Shown here piece after piece: positions 33,491 through 41,574 of a stretch of DNA of 64,000 nucleotides; positions within the stretch are counted from its first letter, which is position 1, and each line of letters begins with the position of its first letter. The notes beneath the pieces were generated by a model, which was not told where the DNA came from, did not search any database, and was given only the letters and a program-made list of their open reading frames with translations. The position numbers and the translations under genes were made by a program. Source of the DNA: Chloroflexota bacterium (lineage in GTDB: Bacteria; Chloroflexota; Anaerolineae; Anaerolineales; Villigracilaceae); assembly GCA_013388685.1 (NCBI GenBank), contig JACAET010000025.1:51260-115259 (forward strand), read 5' to 3'.

Positions 33491-33775
33491 TTATTTTTTA
33501 CCACTCACAAAAGCCGCCACCACCAACACATCCACGGCTAGAACCGCCGCCGCCCCGAATAGGCTGAATATCTTTTGCCAGAGGATCCATCTTTGTTTAT
33601 TCTCCAGCCGCGTGAGGAAAAAGTCTCTAAAAGGGTAAATGGACGGTTCCCTGGTCAGGCTTTCGTACACGGATCGGTAGTATTCATCCGTTTTGAACCA
33701 GAGTTTGTACGAATTGGAAAAAAATAACAGGCTGAAGAGCAGGAAGGCGACGACGAATCCGAGAGAAGGTTGCAT
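33491..33775 (-). CDS. Small two-TM membrane protein
   Basis: 94 residues of unknown function with hydrophobic helices at about 5-22 and 70-90 and a charged Tyr-rich middle (DEYYRSVYESLTREPS). Coding call rests on composition and membrane topology. Isolated on the minus strand. Confidence 0.6.
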   Translation of the reverse strand: MQPSLGFVVAFLLFSLLFFSNSYKLWFKTDEYYRSVYESLTREPSIYPFRDFFLTRLENKQRWILWQKIFSLFGAAAVLAVDVLVVAAFVSGKK

Positions 33776-33812
33776 GTTCGTTGGCAGGTTCGAACGTGAA
33801 AACGTTCACACG

Positions 33813-34103
33813 TTATTGGATGCTGGTTTTGCTCAGGATTTTGCCGGTTTCCAGATCCAGGTCACAGGCATGACCGTGGACGGTGTACGTGGAAAGCGTC
33901 CAGCCGTCCTCGTTGAAGCGCAGGCGGGAGAAGAGCGTGTACGGGTCGGGTTTTTCGGCAAACCACAAGATTTTGCCGCCAGGAGCGACACAGTAAATGT
34001 TGGACTCGCCGCGCGGAAAGCCGGAGTAATGTTCCATCACCACCACACCGTACGAGGTCTGGATGGTCTTCTCGATTTTCGTGTGAAGAGGCTGGATGTC
34101 CAT
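33813..34103 (-). CDS. Hypothetical protein, 96 residues
   Basis: No family recognised. Soluble, beta-rich in appearance (VVVMEHYSGFPRGESNIYCV ... STYTVHGHACDLDLETG). An AAGGAG ribosome site lies 6 bp before the start, which supports translation. Stands alone. Confidence 0.65.
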   Translation of the reverse strand: MDIQPLHTKIEKTIQTSYGVVVMEHYSGFPRGESNIYCVAPGGKILWFAEKPDPYTLFSRLRFNEDGWTLSTYTVHGHACDLDLETGKILSKTSIQ

Positions 34104-34306
34104 GAATCTCCTTGCGGCAATTCGACATTGTAATTATACCTTGTTGACATTCGTCCCTGTGTGCAACTCCCGCCTGGAAATCAACCAGGCGGTTGATTTT
34201 GTGCGTCGTTTTGTTTCTCCTCCCGTTCTTGTTCCCGATCTTACAATCATGGAACTGTCGTCCCGGTTTCCCCGGCGCCTTCACAATGTTCGCGGGATAA
34301 AAAAAC

Positions 34307-34338
34307 GCCCGATGCTGTGATGTTCTTCAGCATCGGGC
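34307..34338 (-). terminator. Terminator of the 40-residue membrane protein gene
   Basis: GCCCGATGCTG / CAGCATCGGGC stem; read on the minus strand it is followed by GTTTTTTTATC. Confidence 0.88.
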
Positions 34339-34361
34339 TTATGGAATGTGGGTGTCCTCTA

Positions 34362-34484
34362 TCATGGTTTCCTCTCGACACCCATGTTGCTCAGCTCGTC
34401 GGAATTCAGGTGCGCGACGAGCAGGTCCGCGCCGGCAATGACGGCGAACACGAGCAAACAGATTACGACAGCAACGACAAACAT
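34362..34484 (-). CDS. Membrane microprotein, 40 residues
   Basis: Starts MFVVAVVICLLVFAVIAGAD, a single membrane helix, followed by a short polar tail ending ERKP. AAAGGAGG lies 7-8 bp before the ATG and a strong minus-strand terminator follows 24 bp after the stop, so it looks like a complete, separately expressed gene. Function unknown. Confidence 0.65.
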   Translation of the reverse strand: MFVVAVVICLLVFAVIAGADLLVAHLNSDELSNMGVERKP

Positions 34485-34726
34485 ACGGGCGCCTCCTTTC
34501 TTATGGATCTACACTCATTAACCTTGATTTATTGCGAAGGTTGTATCCCCTAACAGTACTGTTGATGGTCTGAAAAGGGATGAGATTTCAAACTTGAAAA
34601 GTTCTTATACAAGACGATGAATCTCGATTTTTGTTCCATGAACTTTACGGATTTCGATGGCTGTGGTTGCGTCGGTACACGGCTGTCATGGTCGGTTCGA
34701 AAACTGCCTCCCTCGGCGGCAAATCC

Positions 34727-34755
34727 TTGACCCTGCCCTGTAACCGCGATAGAAT
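34727..34755 (+). promoter_or_regulatory. Promoter of tRNA-Arg
   Basis: TTGACC, 17-bp spacer, TAGAAT; ends 12 bp before the tRNA. Confidence 0.8.
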
Positions 34756-34767
34756 AGCTCCCTGCAT

Positions 34768-34844
34768 GCCCTCGTAGCTCAGTGGATTAGAGCGCTTGCT
34801 TGCGGAGCAATAGGTCGCGTGTTCGAGTCGCGCCGAGGGCGCCA
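34768..34844 (+). tRNA. tRNA-Arg (anticodon GCG)
   Basis: Acceptor stem GCCCTCG / CGAGGGC, D-arm GCTC / GAGC with A20, anticodon loop TTGCGGA, T-arm GCGTG-TTCGAGT-CGCGC, discriminator G and encoded CCA. Anticodon GCG reads CGC/CGU arginine codons. One weak pair at the base of the anticodon stem (C-T). Confidence 0.9.
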
Positions 34845-34855
34845 GAATCAAGACG

Positions 34856-34880
34856 GGAGCGGTTTAACCGCTCCTTTTTA
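34856..34880 (+). terminator. Terminator after tRNA-Arg
   Basis: GGAGCGG / CCGCTCC stem followed by TTTTTATT. It lies 17 bp before surE, which may be transcribed by readthrough or another promoter. Confidence 0.8.
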
Positions 34881-34896
34881 TTCGAAATAAAGCAAT

Positions 34897-35709
34897 ATGT
34901 CACATTCCAAACCGCAAATCCTCCTGACAAACGACGATGGGATTCGTTCGCCCGGCTTGTGGGCCGCCGCCGCTTCTCTCTCGGACATTGGGTTTGTTAC
35001 CGTCGCCGCCCCGCGCGACCAATCCTCGGGCATGGGACGCAGTCTGCCGAATACCTCGGATGGGATCATCCGGCTGGAACAGGTACAGGTCAACGGTCAG
35101 GCATGGAACGTGTATGCGATCGGGGGAAGTCCCGCTCAAGCGGTCTTGTATGGCATCTTGGAAGTCCTGAAATTCAAACCGGATCTGGTCGTTTCGGGCA
35201 TCAATTATGGGGAAAATGTCGCTTCGGGTGTGACCATCTCCGGTACGGTGGGAGCGGCGATGGAGGCCGCTTCGCTGGGCATTCCCGCTTTGGCTGTTTC
35301 CCTGGAAACCGATTCGAAATATCACCTTTCCTATTCCAACGAGGTGAATTTTACGGTCGCGGCGGATTTTGCAAAACGATTTGCCCGCCTGGCGCTCGAA
35401 AGGAAATTTCCCCCCGATGTGGATCTGTTGAAAGTAGACGTGCCCTGGAATGCGAATTTTGATACCCCCTGGCAATTAACCCGCGTTTCGCGTCAGAGGT
35501 ATTACGAGCCGATTGCGCCGAAGAGAAAGTCGTGGGATGAGCCGGGTCTGGTCGGTTATCGTGAAGCGGGCATGCTGGACGCCGAACCGGAAGACACCGA
35601 TGTGTTCGTGTTGCGAAAGAAACGCTGGGTCTCCGTTTCTCCTCTCAGCCTCGACCTGACCTCCCGGGTGAATTTTGACGAACTCGATACGTTGATGCGA
35701 AAAGGTTAG
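34897..35709 (+). CDS. surE: 5'-nucleotidase SurE
   Basis: Metal-dependent nucleoside monophosphate phosphatase. 270 residues with the metal-binding TNDDG near the start, APRDQSSGMGRS (active-site Ser/Asn region), SGINYGENV and GTVGAAMEAASLGIPALAVS. C-terminus fits the family swap region. A surE downstream of a tRNA is not itself informative. Confidence 0.95.
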   Translation: MSHSKPQILLTNDDGIRSPGLWAAAASLSDIGFVTVAAPRDQSSGMGRSLPNTSDGIIRLEQVQVNGQAWNVYAIGGSPAQAVLYGILEVLKFKPDLVVSGINYGENVASGVTISGTVGAAMEAASLGIPALAVSLETDSKYHLSYSNEVNFTVAADFAKRFARLALERKFPPDVDLLKVDVPWNANFDTPWQLTRVSRQRYYEPIAPKRKSWDEPGLVGYREAGMLDAEPEDTDVFVLRKKRWVSVSPLSLDLTSRVNFDELDTLMRKG

Positions 35710-35765
35710 ACACCGCACCTTACGCAACAACACGCTATGAAGATGGCGCCGCGCGGAGCCGGGAT

Positions 35766-36095
35766 TCATTGATTGAAGTGTGGGTCGAATTTTGCAATCA
35801 GTTTTTCCCTGGGCATGAAGCCGGTTACGCGTTCCTTGACCTCGCCACCCTTCATGAACAGCAGGGTGGGTATTCCCATCACGCCGAATTTCATGACGAG
35901 ATTGGGATTCTCGTCTGCATCGATTTTCACGACCTTGACCCTGCCAGCCCACTCGCCAGCCAGTTGTTCGACGACAGGATCGAGCATTTTGCAGGGTTGG
36001 CACCAGACCGCGCTGAAATCCACCAGCACGGGCTCGGTCGCATCCATCACTTCGCTTTGAAACGTGCCTTCGTCAACATGTAATACGCCTGTCAT
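35766..36095 (-). CDS. Thioredoxin, WCQPC active site
   Basis: 109-residue thioredoxin fold with VLVDFSAVWCQPCKMLDP, KIDADENP, and cis-Pro in VMGIPTLLF. Active site is WCQPC rather than the usual WCGPC, which can shift redox potential. Probably a cytoplasmic disulfide reductase. Confidence 0.92.
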   Translation of the reverse strand: MTGVLHVDEGTFQSEVMDATEPVLVDFSAVWCQPCKMLDPVVEQLAGEWAGRVKVVKIDADENPNLVMKFGVMGIPTLLFMKGGEVKERVTGFMPREKLIAKFDPHFNQ

Positions 36096-36142
36096 TGTTA
36101 CCTCCAGTAGAGGTGGACGCCTTGTCTGGCAAGCCTCTTACG

Positions 36143-36171
36143 TTGACGATGAATATTTACCGTGATAGAAT
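36143..36171 (+). promoter_or_regulatory. Promoter of tRNA-Lys
   Basis: TTGACG, 17-bp spacer, TAGAAT; same design as the tRNA-Arg promoter. Confidence 0.8.
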
Positions 36172-36196
36172 GCCCTCCGCTTTGTTTCGTGAACAG

Positions 36197-36268
36197 GGGC
36201 GCGTAGCTCAATGGCAGAGCAGTGGCCTTTTAAGCCATTGGTTCAGAGTTCGAATCTCTGCGCGCTCA
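36197..36268 (+). tRNA. tRNA-Lys (anticodon TTT)
   Basis: Acceptor GGGCGCG / CGCGCTC (one G-T pair), D-arm GCTC / GAGC, anticodon loop CTTTTAA, T-arm CAGAG-TTCGAAT-CTCTG, discriminator A. The CCA end is not encoded. Confidence 0.95.
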
Positions 36269-36272
36269 CTGG

Positions 36273-36298
36273 AAAATCCTCCCGGCGGAGGATTTTTT
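36273..36298 (+). terminator. Terminator after tRNA-Lys
   Basis: AAAATCCTCC / GGAGGATTTT stem with CGGC loop, followed by TT. Confidence 0.88.
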
Positions 36299-36370
36299 GT
36301 TTTGATCCCTCTCGATACCTTCGCCAAAATCAGGTCAGTGAAATGGGCAAATCGAGTACAGTTGTGTCTG

Positions 36371-37590
36371 TTACAACCCGAATCCCTCTGTGACCGCCGT
36401 CGTCGTCGGGTCGTCCATATACGCATACTGACCTGTAAAGGTGTAGTTCGGCAGTTGGTAAGCAGGCGTGGCGGCGGGAGCGGAGGTCCAGGTGTAGCGG
36501 ACTTCACCCTTGCGCAGCACCCCTGAAGTGTAACGAAGGGGGCAGGGCTTGTAGCGCATCTCTGAGACCTTGGCTCCGTTGGCGTCAGTGGTGAGGCTCG
36601 TGCTTCCCAGACTTGTCCTGAGCGGAGGCGAAGGATGGTCGCCGAGGAAGTATTCGACGGTCATGGATTGGGGAATGGTGGATTTGCGCACACTTGCACC
36701 TGGCGCAAGTGCAGGTGTCGCAATGCGAGTCGCCCGGTCCTTCGACAGGCTCAGGATAAACTCCATAATACTTCGTGACCTGAGAACCTGTCAATTCGTC
36801 CCGCTACGGGGATGATATAGTAGTTGCCCACGAAGTAGGTGGTCACGCCGTTAATCGTCTGTGCGACGCGGTGTCCGTCGCCGTCGTAGAGGAAGGATGC
36901 CTCGGTGAGGGAAGGTGGGGGCGCTGTAGGTGTGGGTGTGAAGGTCGGCGTCGGAGTGAAGGTTGGAGAAGCAGTCGAGCTTGGCGTAACGGTCGCGGAG
37001 GGGGTCTGCGTTGGGGTTTTTGTCGCGGTCGGGGTGGAGGGTAAGGTTGGTGTGGGCGAAGCAGTTGCGGTCGGAGTGTGAGGCGTTGCGGTGTGGGTGG
37101 GCGTGGCAGAAGCGGCTGGGGTCGGGGAGGGAGCGGAGGTCACGTTTCCGCCGCCAAAGTCATCGAGCAGGGCGTCGGTGGCATTCACAAACCACAAGCC
37201 GATGTAGCCGCCGTCAGCGTAGTATTGCCATGAGCTCACGTTGCGGGGGCGATCAGGGAGCCGTTTTTGTAGACTTCGACGTCGCCGTTGGCTTTGGCGC
37301 GCGCCGAATTGGTCGCCGTTGGCGAAGGTGACGGGGATGTCGGCGCCGTGCTGCACCCAGCCGTTGGAGAGGGCGTAGGTCCAGACCTGGACGAGCCCGT
37401 TGTTTGCATCGTACAGCACTTCGATCACGCCGTTGCCATACGAGTCATTGCTCTGCGACTTGAGCAGGAGGCTGTGCTCCGGGCTGTTTCCGTCCAGCTG
37501 GGAGAGGGTGACGTACGCCTCCTGGTCTGCGCCGAAGGGTGTGTTGTTGTTCTTCCAGAAGATGTAGGTGTCAGAACCGCTGCCGCTCAC
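36371..37590 (-). pseudogene. RHS-type secreted protein remnant, frameshifted
   Basis: Remains of the C-terminal part of a large RHS/YD-repeat protein. From the 5' end on the minus strand: a beta-sandwich segment (YIFWKNNNTPFGADQEAYV), a spot near 37250-37310 where the reading frame shifts and returns, a long Pro/Thr/Ser linker, an RHS piece (FLYDGDGHRVAQTINGV), then the continuation TGSQVTKYY in a second frame and VEYFLGDH ... TDANG in a third. Short repeats split GDH from LGSTS and YKP from GEVRY. The coding ends at GFGL before the core cleavage motif. Both ends are incomplete, so not functional. Confidence 0.8.
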
Positions 37591-39140
37591 ATCATGTTGT
37601 GCATCAGCCTGGGGCGGTATTGCAGCGCCTCCGCCAGATGCGCGGATTGGATGTCCTCGCTTCCCGCCATGTCTGCGATGGTGCGCGCCAGTTTGAGGAT
37701 GCGATGATAGGCGCGCGCCGACAGGTTCATCTGGGTCATCGCCGAACGCATAAGCCTTTCGCTGGCTTCATCCAATTTACAGAATTTACGAATTTCTGTG
37801 ATGCGCATGTCGGCATTGCAAGTAATGGTATACGCTTGTGAGCCATCCGAATGAACCGGAGCGGCGAAACGTTCCCTTTGCCGCTGGCGCGCAGTCTCCA
37901 CCCTCTGTCGAATGACCGCCGACGGTTCACCGAGCCGGTCGCTGGAAAGTTTCTCGTAATCCACACGCGGCACCTCGATGTGAATGTCAATCCGGTCGAG
38001 CAGGGGACCCGAAAGCCGCTTCTGGTACTTCGTCACTACGGAAGGCGCGCAGGTGCAAGGCTTCACGGGATCGCCATACCAGCCGCAAGGACAGGGATTG
38101 GTCGCGCTGATTAATTGAAAGTTGGCGTTGAAAGTCAGCGAGCCCTGGGCGCGGCTGATGGTCACCACTTTGTCCTCCATTGGCTGGCGCATGACTTCCA
38201 GAACGCGGGTGCCAAACTCGAGAAACTCATCGAGAAATAACACGCCGCGGTGCGCCAGTGAAATCTCGCCGGGTTGAGGAATGTTGCCGCCCCCCACCAG
38301 ACCGGCGTGGCTGATCGTGTGATGCGGCGCGCGAAAGGGGCGGTGACGGATCAGCGGCATGCCAGGCGGAAGCTGATCGGCAATGGAATAAATCCTCGTG
38401 ACCTCCAACGATTCCTCCAGCGTCATCTCCGGCAGAATACCGGGCAACGCGCGCGCCAACAGGGTCTTGCCCGAACCCGGCGAGCCGATGAGAAGACAAT
38501 TGTGACCTCCGGCCGCCGCAACCTCCAGGGCGCGCTTGACGTGTTCCTGTCCCTTGATTTCCGCAAAATCGGTCGGCACGAACGCAGGCGCAGGTTCATC
38601 TTTGGAAGGCACATAAGGCGGGATCGGTTTGCGACCCGATAGATGGTCGAAGAGGGCTGCGAGTGTTTTTACCGGAATGACTTCAAGGTCGGGGATGAGA
38701 GCCGCTTCCGCCGCGTCCACCTCCGCCACGACCATCCTTTGATACCCCTGCGCCCGCGCCGTCGCCGCCATGGGCAGCACACCGCGCGTGTGACGCACCA
38801 GCCCGTCGAGGGAGAGTTCACCCACCACCAGCATATTCTTGACGGCGTGATGCGGTAAATAACCCGAAAGCACAATCACCCCCAGCGCAATGGGCAAATC
38901 ATACGCGGGACCCTCCTTGCGGACCGAGGCAGGGGCGAGATTGACCACCACCCGTTTACGGGGAAATTCCAGACCGGCGTTGCGAATGGCCGTCTGGACG
39001 CGCTCGCGGCTTTCTTGCACCGCCGCATCCGGCAGACCGACGATGGTCATGCCGGGCAGGCCGCTGGTGTAATCCACCTCGACTTCGACAATCACGCCAT
39101 CGAGTCCGACCACGGCGCAGGAAAATATTCGGGCGAGCAT
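37587..39140 (-). CDS. comM: Mg-chelatase-like ATPase ComM (YifB)
   Basis: 517-residue AAA+ protein. In naturally competent bacteria ComM is a hexameric branch-migration helicase for integrating transformed DNA. N-terminal S16-like domain (VEVDYTSGLPGMTIVGLPDAA), Walker A GSPGSGKT near 217, Walker B GVLFLDEF near 300, and a C-terminal Mg-chelatase domain. A -10-like TAAAAT lies only 6 bp before the ATG, suggesting a leaderless message. Confidence 0.94.
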   Translation of the reverse strand: MLARIFSCAVVGLDGVIVEVEVDYTSGLPGMTIVGLPDAAVQESRERVQTAIRNAGLEFPRKRVVVNLAPASVRKEGPAYDLPIALGVIVLSGYLPHHAVKNMLVVGELSLDGLVRHTRGVLPMAATARAQGYQRMVVAEVDAAEAALIPDLEVIPVKTLAALFDHLSGRKPIPPYVPSKDEPAPAFVPTDFAEIKGQEHVKRALEVAAAGGHNCLLIGSPGSGKTLLARALPGILPEMTLEESLEVTRIYSIADQLPPGMPLIRHRPFRAPHHTISHAGLVGGGNIPQPGEISLAHRGVLFLDEFLEFGTRVLEVMRQPMEDKVVTISRAQGSLTFNANFQLISATNPCPCGWYGDPVKPCTCAPSVVTKYQKRLSGPLLDRIDIHIEVPRVDYEKLSSDRLGEPSAVIRQRVETARQRQRERFAAPVHSDGSQAYTITCNADMRITEIRKFCKLDEASERLMRSAMTQMNLSARAYHRILKLARTIADMAGSEDIQSAHLAEALQYRPRLMHNMM

Positions 39141-39242
39141 GAAGATATTTTACATGATGTTGTCGGTTCCAGACATACAAGCATCTTACCCAAGATCCGG
39201 GCGGCTTCAAGAGATGTGCGCAGGGCGATATTGCGCTAAAAC

Positions 39243-40427
39243 TTATTTGAGTAACTCCACCCCCTTGGAGGCGCGGGTGATGTAGATTTCGGGATGCAAG
39301 CCGGTTTGTGATTCGTATCGGCGGGCAAGTTCTTGGGCAAACGCGGGGGCATGTTCTCTGGCGACCAGATTCACGGTGCATCCGCCGAAGCCCGCCCCTG
39401 TGAGACGCGCCCCGTAACAGCCCTCGAGCGTTTGCGCGATGTTTACCATCACGTTCAATTCGGGACACGAGACTTCGTACAGATCGCGCAAACTGACGTG
39501 ACATTCGTTCATCAGCCTGCCAAAGTTCCGGACATCGCCCGCCTCCAACAACGCCTTTGCCTGCCTCGTCCTCCCGATCTCCTCCACCACGTGACGCGCT
39601 CTCTTTTCTATCTCGGGTGGGAGTTTATCAGCCAGCCGGTTGAATTGTTCCACGCTGACGTCTCTCAGCGATTGAATATTCGGCAAATCCTGTTTGAGCA
39701 AGCGCCCCGCCTCTTCGCACGCGGCGCGGCGTTTGTTGTACTCACCGCTGGTTAGTTTGCGGCGTATGGTGGTATCGGCAATGACGATGGACACAGCCTC
39801 TGGCAAAGGGATGGTCTTCCATTCGAGCGAGCGGCAGTCGAGCAGAAGCAGTCGGTTTTCCACACCGCAGGCGGAGGCGAACTGATCCATGATGCCGCAG
39901 TTGACGCCGACATAACGATTCTCGGCTTTTTGACCGAGCAGGGCGCGCCGCAGGGGCGGCAGGTTCCAGCCGCCGAGGGTCTGCCAGGCGAGCACGAACG
40001 CCATTTCCACCGAGGCGGAGGAACTCAGGCCCGAGCCGCGCGGCACATCGGAGCCGAAGACCGCGTTCATGGAAGGGACGGGCAGCCCTTCCTCCATCAG
40101 CGCCCACATCACGCCCGCAGGGTAGAGCGCCCACTCGGGCAGGGGCGAGGAGTCGGCTTGGGTTTTGGTCGGAACGGAATCGGCGGAGAAGGAGGCTTGC
40201 TGGTCGAAGTCCACAGCCGCAAGCGTGGAATGACGCGCATTCACGGAGGAGAAGGCGAGATAGGTGGCGCGGTCAATTGCGGCGGGCAGGACGAATCCAT
40301 CATTGTAATCCACATGCTCGCCGAGCAGGTTGACGCGCCCCGGCGCACGGACAATATGAGCGGGGAGGTCGCCGAAGGTTGCGCGGTACATGGTCGAGAT
40401 GCGGTCGATGAGGTTCAGGTTTGTCAT
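39243..40427 (-). CDS. galK: Galactokinase
   Basis: Phosphorylates galactose to galactose-1-phosphate (GHMP kinase). 394 residues with substrate signature GRVNLLGEHVDYNDG, ATP loop PRGSGLSSSASVE and C-terminal TGAGFGGCTVNLV. Divergent from the DeoR regulator of the sugar operon over 171 bp, so shared control is likely. No galT or galE in the window. Confidence 0.95.
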   Translation of the reverse strand: MTNLNLIDRISTMYRATFGDLPAHIVRAPGRVNLLGEHVDYNDGFVLPAAIDRATYLAFSSVNARHSTLAAVDFDQQASFSADSVPTKTQADSSPLPEWALYPAGVMWALMEEGLPVPSMNAVFGSDVPRGSGLSSSASVEMAFVLAWQTLGGWNLPPLRRALLGQKAENRYVGVNCGIMDQFASACGVENRLLLLDCRSLEWKTIPLPEAVSIVIADTTIRRKLTSGEYNKRRAACEEAGRLLKQDLPNIQSLRDVSVEQFNRLADKLPPEIEKRARHVVEEIGRTRQAKALLEAGDVRNFGRLMNECHVSLRDLYEVSCPELNVMVNIAQTLEGCYGARLTGAGFGGCTVNLVAREHAPAFAQELARRYESQTGLHPEIYITRASKGVELLK

Positions 40428-40462
40428 GCGTGTCTGAGAAGGGGCGGAGCCTTTCGGCGGTC

Positions 40463-40471
40463 ATTGTATCA
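40463..40471 (-). promoter_or_regulatory. Extended -10 element of galK
   Basis: TGATACAAT on the minus strand, i.e. TG-n-TACAAT, about 36 bp before the galK start. No good -35 box. Confidence 0.5.
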
Positions 40472-40544
40472 TTTGAACTCGATAACAGAGCGTATTGAAA
40501 AGACGACTCTCGCAGTGCTGGGAATGGAAAGCTTGAATCATCCC

Positions 40545-40605
40545 TTGCAATTTCTTCCAAACGTGTTATGATTGTTTATGATTGATTTTTGAGCGATTAT
40601 GACTG
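40545..40605 (+). promoter_or_regulatory. Promoter and direct-repeat operator of the DeoR gene
   Basis: TTGCAA (40545-40550), 16-bp spacer, TATGAT (40567-40572). Overlying it are direct repeats TTATGATTG at 40566-40574 and 40576-40584 (10-bp period) and TTATGACTG at 40597-40605, across the start codon. Direct repeats with one-turn spacing are typical of DeoR-type operators and suggest autoregulation. Confidence 0.7.
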
Positions 40606-41372
40606 ATTTTACGCCCACCCCCGAACGGCAGAAACAGATCCTTTCCCTGCTCTCGAAACAGGGGCGTCTCAGCGTGAGCGAGATCGTCGAACAGTTCTCC
40701 ATTAGCGAGGCGACAGCGCGGCGCGACCTTGAATCGCTTGCCTCCGAGGGGAAGGTGCAGAGAGTTCACGGCGGCGCGATTGCCGTTGAGCAGGCTCCGC
40801 CCGAGTTGCCGATTCTCGAACGTGAGAGCGAGCAGGCGGATGAAAAAGCCCGCATCGGGTCTGTGACGGCGGGCTTGATCGCCGATAACGAATCCGTTTT
40901 TCTCGGCTCCGGCACAACCGTGCTCGAGGTGGCGAAAAACCTGCGCGACCGCAAGCGGCTGACCGTGATCACCAATTCCCTGCCAGTGTTGAATGCGCTG
41001 GCGGGACTCAGGGAGATCACGGTCATTTCGTTGGGCGGGATGCTGCGCGACAGCGAGCTTTCTTTCATCGGTCACATCACCGAGCAAGCCCTGGCTGAAG
41101 TCCGCGTGGATAAAGTGGTGATGGGCACGCGCGGCATCAGTCTCGAACACGGACTCACCAACGACTATTTGCAGGAAACGCTCACCGACCGCGCCATCCT
41201 CAAAATCGGACGGGAGGTCATCATCGTTGCCGACCATACGAAGGTGAACCGGGTTTCGACGGTTTTGCTTGCGCCGCTGGACGTGATGAATATATTTGTC
41301 ACCGATTCCAAGGCGGATAAGAAGTTTGTGCAGGTGTTGAAGAAACAGGGGATTCAAGTTGTGATTACGTGA
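40599..41372 (+). CDS. DeoR-family transcriptional regulator
   Basis: 257-residue sugar-phosphate-responsive repressor. N-terminal winged helix (RQKQILSLLSKQGRLSVSEIVE ... ATARRDLESLASEGKVQRVHGGA) and a C-terminal sugar-phosphate isomerase-like sensor domain (SGTTVLEVAKNL, GTRGISLEHGLTNDY). First gene of the sugar operon and divergent from galK; likely inducer is a tagatose or galactosamine phosphate, by context. Confidence 0.93.
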   Translation: MTDFTPTPERQKQILSLLSKQGRLSVSEIVEQFSISEATARRDLESLASEGKVQRVHGGAIAVEQAPPELPILERESEQADEKARIGSVTAGLIADNESVFLGSGTTVLEVAKNLRDRKRLTVITNSLPVLNALAGLREITVISLGGMLRDSELSFIGHITEQALAEVRVDKVVMGTRGISLEHGLTNDYLQETLTDRAILKIGREVIIVADHTKVNRVSTVLLAPLDVMNIFVTDSKADKKFVQVLKKQGIQVVIT

Positions 41373-41375
41373 AGG

Positions 41376-41430
41376 TTGACCGCAGACCATGGACGACAGA
41401 CCGTATGAAGCGGTTAGCGGTCTATGATCT
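41376..41430. repeat. GACCGC-family repeat
   Basis: TTGACCGCAGACCATGG ... AGCGGTCTATGATC. One of five related copies in the sugar operon (42603, 45195, 46315, 51142). Confidence 0.6.
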
Positions 41431-41461
41431 GAGAGAATGTTTTTTAAAATTACTTGCTTTG

Positions 41462-41519
41462 CGCGTAAGCGATGTTCTCTAACGTCGCTGGATGCGCTAG
41501 AGAGCGCATCCTACGCACA
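41462..41519. repeat. REP-like double hairpin, CTCT/AGAG-loop family
   Basis: GCGATGTT-CTCT-AACGTCGC (41469-41488) followed by GATGCGCT-AGAG-AGCGCATC (41491-41510), framed by GCGCGTAA and CTACGCAC. Confidence 0.8.
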
Positions 41520-41574
41520 TGGAGAGAACAAAATAGGATTTTAAAAATACTCTCTGAGGTCAAAAAAGGAAACC

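Noticed and set aside
34645..34851. 68-codon minus frame over tRNA-Arg
   Set aside because: A well-formed tRNA occupies the same DNA; such frames are a common artefact.
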